Source: Loripinus fragilis (taxonomy: Eukaryota; Mollusca; Bivalvia; Lucinida; Lucinidae). From it: DNA of 64,000 nucleotides. Location of the stretch: NCBI GenBank assembly GCA_964019695.1, contig OZ026531.1, positions 11,560,593-11,624,592 of the forward strand, read 5' to 3'. A program made the translations under genes and the position numbers. Under the pieces are notes generated by a model. That model did not search any database. It saw nothing but the letters and a program-made list of their open reading frames with translations, and was not told the DNA's origin. This document shows positions 31,411 through 41,765 of the stretch, in pieces (positions within the stretch are counted from its first letter, which is position 1; each line of letters starts with the position of its first letter).

Positions 31411-31980
31411 TATGACTTATACAGTAGGCAAGTATGCTACACCTCAGTGAACATGTATAACTGGCTGACATCATACACAACAGGTAATTGTCAAAAGTTA
31501 TGGACAGCATACTTATTTAGAAGAAGCTATGAAATCTTCTCAACCTTAATTTTGTGAAAACGTATTACTTTCGTCGCAAGTTTTATGCCCCAAACATTAT
31601 ATTTCCATGTATTTAGGTGAATACCCGGCGAAACTTTGACTTTCTGTGAAATAAAATTTGTTCACAAAAAATACCCCCACCCCCTAAACCCTAATGTCCT
31701 GGCATAATCATGCAATATTTTCAAAATATTTTTATTTTGCTAGGTACACTAAATGTCAGGGTTTTATTTAAGCACAAAAATGTAGTTGTCAAATTTGCAT
31801 TATCCAAGCAACAGGCTGTCAAAATTTGGGCAGATTGAATAGGAGACTGTCCGAGGTCCTTTTATCTATTTACCTCAGGGATATAAAACCGGTCATTGAC
31901 CTGTGACAGGACCTTGCTTAATTGAATATTCATTATCCATAATGCAGATTAAAATATCAGCCAATCAACATACAGCTCAT
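31411..31980. other. Intergenic, nothing recognised
   Basis: No repeat or coding signal apart from GACTGTCCGAGGTCCTTTTA noted at 30379-31000. Confidence 0.4.
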
Positions 31981-31984
31981 TGAA

Positions 31985-32050
31985 GTTGACCTTTGAGGTC
32001 AGTAAGAGTTATGCACACCTTTGAGGTCAGTAAGAGTTATCCAATCAATA
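31985..32050 (+). repeat. Short direct duplication
   Basis: CCTTTGAGGTCAGTAAGAGT occurs twice, at about 31991 and 32021. Confidence 0.75.
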
Positions 32051-32094
32051 TTTATTACAGTTATTCAACTCTACTGCCAGACAATCTAGCCGGT

Positions 32095-32405
32095 ATAATG
32101 TTTACCTCTCCTCATGAGTATCTATCTACCAATGAAGCTTCAAGTTGATACCTCTTATAGTTTTTGTGTTATGCTCTGGAAAAAATTAAAGTATGGAAAA
32201 TAACAAAGGGCAATATCTCCTTAATTATGTAAAAGAGCATTATGGTTCATATACACTGCAATTTTCCTCATTGAGATATATCTTCTAATGAAATTTCAAG
32301 TTGATGCCTTGTATAGTTTTTGTATTATGCTCCCGACAAAATACAAGTATGAAAAATAACAAAGGGCAAACTCCTTAATTATGCAAAAGAGAGTTTTGGT
32401 TCTTG
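32095..32405 (+). repeat. Twofold ~170-bp direct repeat
   Basis: CTTCAAGTTGATACCTCTTA, TAGTTTTTGTGTTATGCTC and AAAATAACAAAGGGCAA recur as TTTCAAGTTGATGCCTTGTA, TAGTTTTTGTATTATGCTCC and AAAATAACAAAGGGCAAACT. Confidence 0.75.
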
Positions 32406-32409
32406 CAAA

Positions 32410-33145
32410 TGCTTCCATGAAAAATTATAGTCTGAAGTGAACTTGGGTATATACAGCAGATGTAAAAGCAGACAACATTTTTGGGAAATTAATATTAGTG
32501 GGATAAAGGTTAGTATAAATTGCTTTGTCATTTATCTAATATATGGTCGAGATTTAGTCTTATGGCAACATGTGAATGGAGCAGTAAAACATGATTTCCG
32601 CCCTTACATCTGACGATATACTTCCCAAAATGAAAATTTTTGAATGTGGTTATCCCCATTCTAATGCACTTCTGCAGTCACGTCTCAAATTGGAGTGCTG
32701 CAAGCCGCATAAAGCCGCACCCCATCCAACGAAATGTGACATAATTAATGACGCCAAACTGTATATTGCAAATTTTTGACGTTATCCAATCAAACTTCGC
32801 GTTACAAAAGCAAGTGCATTAGAATCATAATTTATTGCAGCAAATAATGAAAAAACATTTTGCACTGATTTTGGCCTCCATTAACATTGCAAAGATTGAC
32901 AGAAAAAAAAAGCAAAATTCAAGTACTTTTCAAGGCCTTTGCCTGGTTTTCCAGCACTTTTTACATCATTTTTTATTTTTGTGACTTTTCAAGTAAGCCC
33001 TCAATTTTCAAATCTGTGTAACCCTGAACTCTGTGACTGAAATGAGAGTGACTGGTCCATGAAAACTGAAGAAAATCTACGAGGCATCTGTAAAATTTTT
33101 TAAAATTACTATTTTTTTTCTCAATCTGTTCTCAAACAAAATGAC
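32410..33145. other. Intergenic, nothing recognised
   Basis: AT-rich; the 62-aa frame at 32591-32779 shows no family resemblance. Confidence 0.4.
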
Positions 33146-33147
33146 AT

Positions 33148-33250
33148 TTATCCTAGCATAGAACTGGTTCAACCCAGGAAGACCTGTCCCGACATAAATG
33201 AAAAATTGTTGACTGGGCCATAAAGAATCAAACAAACAAACAAACAAATC
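33148..33250 (+). mobile_element. SINE 3' half
   Basis: Plus-strand TAGAACTGGTTCAACCCAGG, AAGACCTGTCCCGAC, AAAAATTGTTGACTGGGCC, and a tail of AATCAAACAAAC(AAAC)n. Head deleted. Only body copy in plus orientation. Confidence 0.75.
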
Positions 33251-33329
33251 AAACAAACAAGTTGGTTTTCAGGGCTGGAATTCACTAAATGCTTGTCAGA
33301 ATTGCAAACGGGAAAGACCTTGATCGCAG

Positions 33330-33430
33330 ACTGCTTCTCTAGTCTGGGTCTGCCCTGTTTGTCTTGACCTTTTTGACTGGCAACTAGTTGCCAGTCAAAA
33401 ATGCCAAGACAAACATGTCCAAAATTTTAT
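33330..33430. repeat. Strong palindrome
   Basis: TGTTTGTCTTGACC and TTTTTGACTGGCAACTAGTT pair with GCCAGTCAAAAATGCC and AAGACAAACA. The centre is AACTAGTT. Confidence 0.75.
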
Positions 33431-33779
33431 ATCATTTATGGAATATAAAGCAGACAATGTCAGCATAAAGCACCTGTGGAATGGCTTGTTAGCGGAGAAC
33501 AATACATTTTGCCTGACTGATTGTATTGTGTATTGTCTTTGAGGTTCAGTCCTTAAGGAATATAAATCAGGAGATCCATTAGTGGTAAAAACTCAATGCA
33601 GTTCTAGATAAATGGAATATTGCTGAAAAATCCATGCAAGTGCATCTAAACTCAGCATCTATCTTGCAGGTACCATACTGCCTCAGATTGGTGACATTGG
33701 GTTAAGTTTATGGAGCCTAGGTTACTCTAAGTGGGGTTGGGTCATTGGTTGTTAATCCTACTCCACTACGAATAAGTCT

Positions 33780-34125
33780 AGTTTCCACAGAATTAGTTGC
33801 CAAAAATCAAGGTAGCCAATTAAATTCACTCTACCAATTATTGATTTTTGGTAAACTTAACCAGCCAATCAAACTGCCTATTAATTATTGATTTTAACAC
33901 AACCAGTAAATCACCGTGATATTGTATAGATGTCTATTTTTGTGTGTACACAACTAACCAATCACTGCATACTATTTAGACATTTACCAGCTGTTGTTTT
34001 TTTTTGTGTGAACAAACAAACCAATCATTGTAGGCTGGGTTAATGATACTTTGGAGAACTATATTAACCAGCCAATCACTGCCTACTATTTAAACATCTT
34101 CCAATATTATTGAATTTGGTGAACT
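33780..34125 (-). repeat. Inverted, diverged relative of the 62-bp array
   Basis: CCAATCACTGCATACTATTT, CAACTAACCAATCACTGC and AATTATTGATTTTTGGTAAA are the reverse complement of parts of the unit at 29785-30378. About five degenerate units with indels. Confidence 0.7.
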
Positions 34126-34127
34126 AA

Positions 34128-34500
34128 GGGCAGATTTTTTTACTAGTTGATTTACAAAACCTACTGTAATTTTCCGGAAAGTAGAAAAAAATCTAAAATT
34201 ATTTTTTTTATTTTATCTGTCAACTCTTAATATTATTTGTTTCTTGAAAAAATAAAATATTTTTAGGTTCTTTCTCACAGTGTAATTTTGAGAGTGACAC
34301 TGTTAAAGTGATTGTCCTGTCCAGATTTTCAGGAAAATGATGAAATATTTTAAGATTTAATACAGACTGTTGGTTTACCTTACTAATTTTACTGACTGTT
34401 CTAGAGATATTAAAAAAACAAAACAACTGAAAATGACCAGTCAACAGGTCATTTTTCAGAGCTTTTTTTGACTGGTCATTTTCAGAGCTTTTTTTCACCT
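34128..34500 (-). mobile_element. AGGCC-ended element, copy 3, one end missing
   Basis: TTACTAGTTGATTTACAAA, ACCTACTGTAATTTTCCGGA, GATTGTCCTGTCCAGATTTT and GAAAATGACCAGTCAACAGG follow the same order, inverted, as 37829-38264. The far terminus is absent and the GACCAG palindrome is partly triplicated. Confidence 0.75.
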
Positions 34501-34967
34501 TTGTTGTGCCCATGCAGCAAATTTTAAAGTCAGGTTTTCTCGAGAAAAGGCAGACATATTGTAATGCAACTAATCATTCACTGCAAGAATGGCTCTGCTG
34601 CAGACCTGCAAATGACAATGAAATCTGGGTATTGTCATTTGCCTTAATGTTATGTCATTTGAGTTTTCATACAGTCTATGCATGATTCTGTATGTGACAC
34701 ATTCAGGCCATAAACACTGAATCATTGTATAAAGAGTCATGTTTAAACTGGTGCAAACCCATGTTTTAACAGAGCAAACTAGCTGTGCATGGCACTTAGG
34801 TTTTACATAATATAATTTGGTTTACATATTTAGTAAGTTACATGTATGTAAGCGATGTCCATAATAACGCTGCATACATAATGACAAAATATTAACGTTT
34901 TCATGCCAAAAATTCAATTTCCAAGCATTTTAATGTAATGTGATAAACAGAAACTAACATTCAAGGT
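34501..34967. other. Intergenic with one element fragment
   Basis: At 34850-34890, GATGTCCATAATAACGCTGC and ATACATAATGACAAAAT match the CCACTAGTGG element. Remainder unrecognised. Confidence 0.4.
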
Positions 34968-35030
34968 AAGAAAGAGGGCAAAGATCAGGAATTGATACAA
35001 TCAAGTACCACACCTGACCCAGGATACCAT
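34968..35030 (-). mobile_element. Non-LTR retrotransposon 3' end fragment
   Basis: GCAAAGATCAGGAATTGATA, CAATCAAGTACCACACCTGA and CCCAGGATACCA are the inverted 3' end of the family at 1239-2315. Confidence 0.75.
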
Positions 35031-35034
35031 GTTT

Positions 35035-35225
35035 ACTAAAAGTTCACGTTTTATTGAATTTATAAAGCAAGTTGAGGTTAAGAGATGTGAGGCTTGCCTA
35101 GCATTTTATCGCTATTTTTCCAGTTAAATATAATTCAATAATACAAGAGCACCAATTTAAGATCCTCTAATTTGACCATAATTCAATAATACAAGAGCAA
35201 CAATTTATGATCCCTTAATTTGACC
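35035..35225. repeat. Repeat related to 41430-41570 plus a ~65-bp duplication
   Basis: GTTTTATTGAATTTATAAAG and GTGAGGCTTGCCTAGCAT parallel 41430-41530. ATAATTCAATAATACAAGAG then recurs at 35129 and 35179 with the following CAATTTA..GATC segment. Confidence 0.6.
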
Positions 35226-35484
35226 CATCTAAGCCTTACATTTTTTTTATGGGACATAGGCCAACGGTGAAGATCAGGAAAAGACAGCAGAGCCCGGCAT
35301 CTGATAGGGTGTAGCAGGGCATATACCAGGGCTTTGCAGAATGAAAAATCAATATCCCCGCTCATAAATCTCCCGCCCCAGTGGGGCTGTATTTGCAAAT
35401 TCGGTGCATCTGAAGTTCAAACTTTGCAGACCACAGGACAGACAAAGGGGATGATGTGATTATGACATAATCTAGAGCTGTGCA
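35226..35484. other. Intergenic, unassigned
   Basis: The minus-strand 71-aa frame contains GGRFMSGDIDFSF, which I do not recognise. GC content is higher than in the surroundings, possibly a further retroelement remnant. Confidence 0.35.
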
Positions 35485-35735
35485 ATATCTATATGAGCCG
35501 CAACATGTGATTTCCAACAATGTGGCATTTTGACATGAATAGACTCAGACGAATCTGTGCAGCCTCCTGTTAAGCTTAGAAACTCCAAATGATGTTCCGT
35601 CAATAGCTTATTCAAAGAATATTCAAACAACTAGCAAAGGCTCTGATCAGACTGCGCGTATGCGCAGGCTGGTCTGAGCCTTTGCTGGTCACACATACCA
35701 CATTGTTGGAAATCTCATGTCACGGCTCATATATG
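35485..35735. mobile_element. Inverted-repeat element with TATATGAGCCG ends
   Basis: Left TATATGAGCCGCAACATGTG and ATTTCCAACAATGTGG; right CCACATTGTTGGAAAT and CTCATGTCACGGCTCATATA. About 36-bp terminal inverted repeats. A second dyad inside pairs GCAAAGGCTCTGATCAGACT with CTGGTCTGAGCCTTTGC. Confidence 0.8.
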
Positions 35736-36245
35736 CAGAATCAATGTGTCTGTCTGTGTCAATTTAATTGTAAAGGTTGTAGCGATTAATTTTATTTTGT
35801 GGATCCTTAATCAAGGCCTCCTGTCAATAGTATCAATTATATTGTCTAGCTGCCAGCATTTTGGGACGAAAATGAAAAATTAAATCGGAAAACTTCTACC
35901 TAAGTGGCATTATCTTATAATCATGTAAGCATGAGATTTAGATACTTATCTTGGCGGGTAGGGAAAGCTCACCGGAACTGTAACTTGAACAATAACCAAG
36001 ATGGCCACCAAAATGGTTGCCGCCTGTTGGCTTGCTTTTGTGGACACTAACTTTAGTCATTTATCACCAGATTTCTTCAAAATTTTATATATGGATTACT
36101 TCCATCAAATTATTTTAGCAAGTTCATATATGGCTTTTTACCAATGAAAGATACACAAGATGGCTGCCAAAATAGCTGCCACCTGTCGTTTTGCACTTGT
36201 GCACAGGTCACAATAACAATCTTCAATATACCCCTTTTCACTGTA
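35736..36245. other. Intergenic, weak short repeats
   Basis: CAAGATGGCCACCAAAATGG and AAGATGGCTGCCAAAATAGC about 160 bp apart (35997 and 36157); otherwise unrecognised. Confidence 0.4.
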
Positions 36246-36247
36246 TT

Positions 36248-36477
36248 AGGCATTACTGTAAAATCCGTAATTTTCGCGATAATTATATTTTTGCCAATAG
36301 CGTTTAAAGACACATTTGCGACGTAAAAAAAATTGCGAACAGGGCATGATTTACCAATATCAGTCAACGACAGAAAGATATCCCCAATTCGCGAGGGTTT
36401 GATTTTCATGAAACTTCGCATATGCAAAGTTTTGCAAAAATTAAACCCTCTCGAAAATTTCCGAATTTACAGTATGC
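36248..36477. mobile_element. MITE with TACTGTAAAT ends, copy 1
   Basis: Ends TACTGTAAAATCCGTAATTT and CGAATTTACAGTA are inverted and bounded by TA. Interior TTTGCGACGTAAAAAAAATT and ATGATTTACCAATATCAGTC are shared with 56528-56700 and 42112-42292. Opposed open frames here follow from the inverted structure. Confidence 0.75.
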
Positions 36478-36562
36478 CAGGCCCTATATCGGAGTCTAGT
36501 CGAGTTCTAGTTTAGGTCTGTGGTGTGAAGTATGTATCAAAATGGAGATTGAAACTGATTCA

Positions 36563-36728
36563 GGCTTTTAGTTAAGAGTGCGTAACAGAAAAATAATTTT
36601 CTCATTTCTCAACCAAAACATATGTTGTGGGTACTCAAAAGAACCTTCTCATTTTGAGCACACAAAACATACTAAAAATTATAGACAAGAAAATATCCAC
36701 AATTTAACACTGAAAATTTTGCTTATCT
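36563..36728 (+). mobile_element. HP element, copy 12, hairpin centre deleted
   Basis: AGGCTTTTAGTTAAGAGTGC and TATGTTGTGGGTACTCAAAA are intact, but AACCTTCTCATTTTGAGC shows that most of the right hairpin arm is missing. Ends TTTTGCTTATCTAAA. Confidence 0.85.
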
Positions 36729-36731
36729 AAA

Positions 36732-36912
36732 AAAATTATTTTCTTATTTCTCAACCAAAACATAATATTATGTTGTGGGTACTCAAAATAACCACCTTCA
36801 TGAGATGGTTCTTTTGAGCACACAAAAATTTGCTGAAAATTATGGGTAAGAAAATATTTACAACTTAAGAAAATATTTACAAATTTATGCTGAAATTTTT
36901 TTGTTTAACTAA
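36732..36912 (+). mobile_element. HP element, copy 13
   Basis: Directly follows copy 12 in the same orientation. Hairpin ACCACCTTCATGAGATGGT partly paired; ATAAT inserted in the outer arm; 27-bp duplication of AGAAAATATTTACAA. Confidence 0.8.
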
Positions 36913-36948
36913 CCGATAGGTTTGTGTGTGAAGTATGGTGTATATCAA

Positions 36949-37360
36949 ACTGGTAAATGTATACGTCCATTTGGTGGTATTTACGCGTATTGCCAGTACT
37001 TCATAGACCGGAAGTGGTAGATATTGGTGTTAATACTATATAGAAAAACATGCCATATGCCTAAAGGACTATAGACTTCAATCATTTTTAAGTATTCAGT
37101 TTGTGCATGGCGATTTATGTAAGCATTTAGGATAAGATTCCAGTACCAATCATCAAAATCGGTACTCGAATCTATTCCTAAATATTTACATAAATCGCCA
37201 TGTGCATGCCGAATACTTAAAAATGATCTAATTCTATAGTCCTTTAGGCATATGGCATGCTTTTCTATATAGTATTAACACCAATATCTACCACTTCCGG
37301 TCTATGAAGTACCGGCAATATGCGTAAATACCAGCAAATCGACGTATACATTTACCAGTG
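36949..37360. mobile_element. Near-palindromic foldback element, copy 2 (~412 bp)
   Basis: Sister of 13543-13956: ACTGGTAAATGTATACGTC at the left and GACGTATACATTTACCAGT at the right, with arms of about 200 bp meeting near 37150. Both copies share the same landmarks and length; differences lie mostly near the centre. Confidence 0.9.
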
Positions 37361-37604
37361 TGTATATGGTAATATCAAAATGGAGATTGAAACTCAGATT
37401 CCAGATATGCTTCATATCAGGCATGTTATTGCATATTGGTGAAGTTTATTCCTGGAATCAGCCTTCCATTTATCATCTCCAGATTGACACACTGTGTCTA
37501 GATAGGGAGACATCACAGAATGATTTTCTGATGATTCTCTATTCAGCAGGATTTTCTTGATTGTTTCCGCTCTTGAACTTTCACCTTGCGCACTAACGAA
37601 AAGA
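37361..37604. other. Intergenic, nothing recognised
   Basis: No repeat signal; the 66-aa frame here has no family resemblance. Confidence 0.35.
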
Positions 37605-37607
37605 TAG

Positions 37608-37757
37608 GCCTTTTAACTCTTTGTCTGCTAGCCTCGGAATTTGTCATCTGCTGATGGAACCAGAACGTCGGGCCTGATATAGAGCCAAGCCAGGAGTGTA
37701 GCCAGAATTTTTATTGTAGAGGGGATGTGGACCCCATCCCTCCTCTGGGTCCGCACA
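37608..37757. mobile_element. Fragments of a TTAA/CTCTTTGC and a GGATCC-type element
   Basis: TTTTAACTCTTTGTCTGCTA at 37610 is one terminus of the former. GAGGGGATGTGGACCCCATC and CTCTGGGTCCGCACATGC at 37718-37757 resemble the right end of the latter. Confidence 0.5.
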
Positions 37758-37828
37758 TGCTGTGTAATTTGGTTCTGGTATACTCAGAACAAAGATATGT
37801 ATATTGACAAGCCATAGGTATATTGATG

Positions 37829-38264
37829 AGGCCAGAATTTTTTTATTAGTTGATTTACGGGCATTTTTTTTAAGATTTAAGGTCGGGGGGATGAAAAAAA
37901 ATAAATAAAAAGCTCTGAAAATGACCAGTTAACTGGTCATTTTCAGGGCTTTTTTTTTTTTTTTTTAATATCTCCAGAAAAACAGTAAAACTAGTAAGGC
38001 AACCCAACATTCTGTATTAAATTTTTAAATATTTTATCATTTACCTAAAAATCTGGACAGGACAATCACTTTTTACAGTGTCACTCTCAAAAATACACAG
38101 ACAGAACCTTGAAAAAAAATTTTTTTTTTCAATGAAACAAATAATATTTAGAGTCGGCGGATAAAATAAAAAAACATTTTAGAAATTAAATTTTATTTTT
38201 TTCCTACTTTCCGGTAATTACAGTAGGAGGGTTCGTAAATCAACTAATAAAAAAATTCTGGCCT
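37829..38264. mobile_element. AGGCC-ended inverted-repeat element, copy 2 (436 bp)
   Basis: AGGCCAGAATTTTTTTATTA on the left and AATAAAAAAATTCTGGCCT on the right. Same internal order as 6286-6759: palindrome TGACCAGTTAACTGGTCA, AATCTGGACAGGACAATCAC, CTCAAAAATACACAGACAGA. Flanked by near-identical 22-bp direct repeats starting AAGCCATARGTATATTGA (37809 and 38265). Confidence 0.85.
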
Positions 38265-38402
38265 AAGCCATAAGTATATTGACAAGCCATGTGACAACCT
38301 ATGTCAAAGCGGGGATCTCAGAAACATTTGGATATCCACCATTTTGGTGCGAAAAAGGTAAATGAATTGCTTCCAGCATGGATTTTACATTAGAAACATA
38401 CA

Positions 38403-38650
38403 AACATGGGTGAAAGTTCAAAATTTCCAAAATCCTGAACTTTTGAAACGCCAATCTTAAAACTTGCAGTATGCCCACTAAATATTCACAATTTCAAGTT
38501 TAAATGGTCAGTTGTCTTTAGACAGACTGTATATAAATAGGAAAACCTATTATAATAACCCTAATTCAGCATTTTGAGGCTGACTTTCTATGGAAAGTCA
38601 GCCTCAAAATCCTGAATTCAGGAGTAATCCTGAAAACTTTCACCCATGTA
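38403..38650. mobile_element. Inverted-repeat element with ACATGGGTGAAAGTT ends
   Basis: ACATGGGTGAAAGTTCAAAA on the left, TGAAAACTTTCACCCATGT on the right. Internal perfect dyad: TTTTGAGGCTGACTTTC and GAAAGTCAGCCTCAAAA. Non-coding, 248 bp. Confidence 0.8.
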
Positions 38651-38873
38651 CAAAACTTGTACCTTAGATGGTGACAGTGAGTGAAGAGAGAATTTTGCCA
38701 AGTAAACATGTCACAGCTTCATGACAGTAATTCTTATCCGTACGAGATCGATACGGTACGGTAGGTTACATGATATCTCTGCTAAAATCGTCCACCTGTG
38801 TAACTGTGAGGAGGTGATTACAAAGTCAGCAGCATTTCCAGGTTCACTCATTATAAATTCTGTTCAAGTGTGT

Positions 38874-38995
38874 TGTTTTGTTTTGTTTGTTTAATTTGAT
38901 TATTTATGTCCCATCAACAATCTTTCAGTTATAAAGGAATGGGTGTTCCTGGGCTGTACCAGTACTAAGCTAGGATTAATGTTCTACAAGTGTGT
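38874..38995 (-). mobile_element. SINE body fragment
   Basis: TTTGATTATTTATGTCCCAT, CAACAATCTTTCAGTTATAA and GTACCAGTACTAAGCTAGGA match the 16654 copy; head missing. Confidence 0.7.
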
Positions 38996-39385
38996 TGTCA
39001 GGTCAAAGGAAACATATGGCATTGTTTTTCTGCCGGAGTTTTAAGAACTAAAGCGTGGGAGTAAGATCAATAATGGTAATAGCACTGTAATTACTAATTA
39101 TTTCTCTTAAGACTTTGACATTCTTGAAAAATATTGACACAAAGACCAGATAATTACTATCGGTTCAAAGATGCATGATAATAGGACTATACCATTTTTC
39201 AAAGAAACTCGTAAATAACGGGAAATATAAAATCACAGCTAGAGGCAGTATAGGATTATACCTGTATAAAGCACCCATTACCTGGATTAGTTTATATTTT
39301 TTGTTTACAAGGGTTCTCATCTATCTTTGAAGGGACAGTAGTCCAATCCTTCAACTTTTATTTTACACAGGTCCAATACCAATTA
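38996..39385. other. Intergenic, nothing recognised
   Basis: No repeat or coding signal recognised. Confidence 0.4.
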
Positions 39386-39387
39386 AA

Positions 39388-39575
39388 GTAAGTAAAGGTG
39401 CAAAGATCAGGAATCGATACAATCAAGTACCACACCTGACCCAGGATACCAATGGGAAAGTAACAAACTCACAGCTAGATACCACAAACGAGAGCCAAGA
39501 GGTCAGCCCTTTCCCAGCAGGTGACCACAAGGCACATATAAACAGACGCATATAAATGCATAGCAAACACAATTA
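39388..39575 (-). mobile_element. Non-LTR retrotransposon 3' end
   Basis: Starts with AAGTAAGTAAAGGTGCAAAG (the inverted (CTTA)n end), then GATCAGGAATCGATACAATC, ACCCAGGATACCAATGGGAA, GAGAGCCAAGAGGTCAGCCC and CAGGTGACCACAAGGCACAT. This is the inverse of 2130-2315 with few differences, so it is a longer sister fragment of that family. Confidence 0.85.
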
Positions 39576-39960
39576 AAAACCAATTAAAGAGAGCCTATCA
39601 TCTTTTTTTGTTTGTCAGCAATAGTTTCCAGAATTATCGAAAGTGAATCAGGTACACTAAAACATTTACATTTTGGCGGTAATTATAATTTGGCGCTATT
39701 AAGAGTTTTCTATGAGAATGGAAAAAAATAGAATGCGGCAAAATTAAATGATGCCAATATATCATTGTTTTAGAATCACAAAATTTTGATGACGCATATA
39801 TTAAAAGAGTTTTACAGAAACTTTAAGCTGACAAAGTTTCATTATGGCAGCTTTATTAGTTTATGAGGTAACTTTTAGACAAGGCGAGCATGATAGGCAC
39901 ATGGATATACAAGCAATAACAAACATATAGACAAGCAAAAAACTTAAAGTCCCAAGCATA
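39576..39960. other. Intergenic, nothing recognised
   Basis: No repeat or coding signal recognised. Confidence 0.4.
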
Positions 39961-39964
39961 TTAA

Positions 39965-40255
39965 CACATCTACATGTATATGAGAACTGAGACATTGGCA
40001 TATTACCCAGGTTACACACGTGCATAATAAAAATAACAACATTCAAGGGAGGTCACTTAATGTGATAGAAGTGATTTTCCATACTATAAGGAACTGCTCA
40101 TAAAGGAAGAATTTGCTCCCTCTGGGAGCAAATTCTTTCCTTCAAGAGAAGTTCCCATTTTGAAAAAGGACCCAATTGAAGAGAATCATTGCTTGATCCA
40201 GTATTCTCCCTTTGGTGTGCTTAACTTTTTCAGCGTTCTGGCTACGCCATTGTGA
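39965..40255 (-). repeat. Dispersed ~280-bp repeat, copy 2
   Basis: Inverted copy of 29425-29700: AACATTCAAGGGAGGTCACT, AAGAATTTGCTCCC / GGGAGCAAATTCTTTC, AGAAGTTCCCATTTTGAAAA and CAGCGTTCTGGCTACGCC. Confidence 0.75.
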
Positions 40256-40650
40256 GATGTTCACGTTATGAAATCTCTGATTTGCTAACTTGTGATTCTT
40301 TCAAAGTAGCTTCTTGACTCCATAGAAGAATGTTTACAAAATCAATTTTATGATATGTAGTTTCTCCTGCGATGAATCTGAAATATTTACCGAAGTCTGC
40401 CACCATATTTGATTTACCATTAATCAGTTCCGTGGACAAACAGCAATCAATGCTTGGCAAACAGATTTACAAGCTGCCACAATGTAACTTCTCAGAAACT
40501 GCCTTGTAATAGTGAGGAACCATAAAGGTACTGTTTAAAAGTAATTGTAATAAACTGTCTAAGAGATTGTAATATGTAATACACTTGGATGTCAGCAACC
40601 ATACAAGGTTACATAAAATTCAAGGGCTTCAATGACCAGACTACAGGACA
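40256..40650. other. Intergenic, nothing recognised
   Basis: No repeat or coding signal recognised. Confidence 0.4.
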
Positions 40651-40654
40651 ATTG

Positions 40655-40858
40655 TGCGGATCCAGAAAATTCTGTCAGGGTCCTGGCAACACTTCTTTTT
40701 GTCATCAGCATGTTACTGACCTCCTCTGAGAAGCAATTGGACCCTAGGTCCAATTGCTTCTTCAGGGAGGTCCTTACCAGAATTTCTAAGCACACCTATA
40801 GCCACTTGTGATTTTCAAGGGTGGTCCGGATCCCCTGTCCCCGTCTGGATCTGGCCAT
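40655..40858. mobile_element. GCGGATCCAG-ended element with internal palindrome
   Basis: TGCGGATCCAGAAAATTCTG on the left; GGTCCGGATCCCCTGTCCCC and GTCTGGATCTGGCCATG on the right. Centre: GAGAAGCAATTGGACC and GGTCCAATTGCTTC pair perfectly. Confidence 0.7.
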
Positions 40859-40894
40859 GGTCCCAACAAACTTTTCAAGGGATACAATAGGTCA

Positions 40895-41065
40895 AGATAA
40901 ACAAAAATTTTAGCTTAAAATTTTGAACATTTTCTTAAATTACCTATCAGATTTATATATATATATATATATATATATTGGGTGCTCACAAGAGCTGGCT
41001 CATTGAGATTATTCTTTTGAGTCCCATAATGTATGTTTTGGTTGTGAAATAAGAAAATTAACTTT
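40895..41065 (-). mobile_element. HP element, copy 14, with (TA)n expansion
   Basis: A (TA)n run at about 40951-40979 stands where other copies have AACATATGTTT. Next come TTGGGTGCTCAC, a decayed hairpin GGCTCATTGAGATTATTC, and TTTTGGTTGTGAAATAAG. Confidence 0.8.
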
Positions 41066-41425
41066 TAACAAGTAATTGCTTTTTATACCTTATAGTTAAA
41101 GAAACCTGAGAAAATGCTAATAAATCAGAATAAAATTGTTTTACCTTATCAATACAAATGCAGTATATCCCACACCAAATAAAGGCAATACAATTTTATG
41201 AAGATTTTTTGTATCCATTAATTAGCAGGGCAGGTGCAGATAGATTAATGGATACTAAGGCCATTTTTCTATTATGATACATGTAGGCTTTTTTTCAAAA
41301 GGGGCATATAATGATCAGCCCCCCCCCCCCCATCCACAAACACACACAATAATATCAAGTGTATTTGAGAAAAACTCAAATAATCAAAGAAAGCTCATTT
41401 AAACAATTGAATCTCAATAAATTGA
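41066..41425. other. Intergenic with a C run
   Basis: A 12- to 13-base C tract and CACACACA near 41320-41348; otherwise unrecognised. Confidence 0.4.
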
Positions 41426-41429
41426 GGAT

Positions 41430-41570
41430 CTTACATAAGTACTCATGTTTTATTGAATTTATTAAATGAGTTGGGGAAAAGAGATACAATGTGAGGCTTG
41501 CTGAGCATCTTATCTCTTTTTCGCAATAAGTTTAAAAAATTCAATAAATTACAAGAGCATGGATGTTAGA
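41430..41570. repeat. Dispersed repeat related to 35035-35175
   Basis: ACTCATGTTTTATTGAATTT on the left and TTCAATAAATTACAAGAGCA on the right are roughly inverted; GTGAGGCTTGCTGAGCATCT lies in the middle. Confidence 0.6.
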
Positions 41571-41599
41571 TTCTATTTATCATATGACATTAAGATTAC

Positions 41600-41765
41600 T
41601 TTGAAATCTCATTTATGCAGTAAAAACTTTATAAATTTTGACATTATGTATGCAACATTGTTGTGGACGTCATAACATTTCCCGAAAATCTGTAAACCAC
41701 TAGTGGTTTATAGATTTTATTGCATGACCTTATTTCACTCCCAGATCTGCCGTCATTTGACCAAT
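41600..41765. mobile_element. Dispersed element with CCACTAGTGG core, copy 2
   Basis: TTGACATTATGTATGCAACA, AAACCACTAGTGGTTTATAG and TTATTTCACTCCCAGATCTG are the inverse of 28605-28800. Confidence 0.7.

Noticed and set aside
35183..35398. 71-aa minus-strand frame as a retroelement protein
   Set aside because: Higher GC is suggestive, but I could not match it to any family with confidence.
37809..38286. 22-bp flanking repeats as a definite target-site duplication
   Set aside because: The flank already contains a short tandem of GTATATTGACAAGCCAT, so pre-existing repetition explains it equally well.
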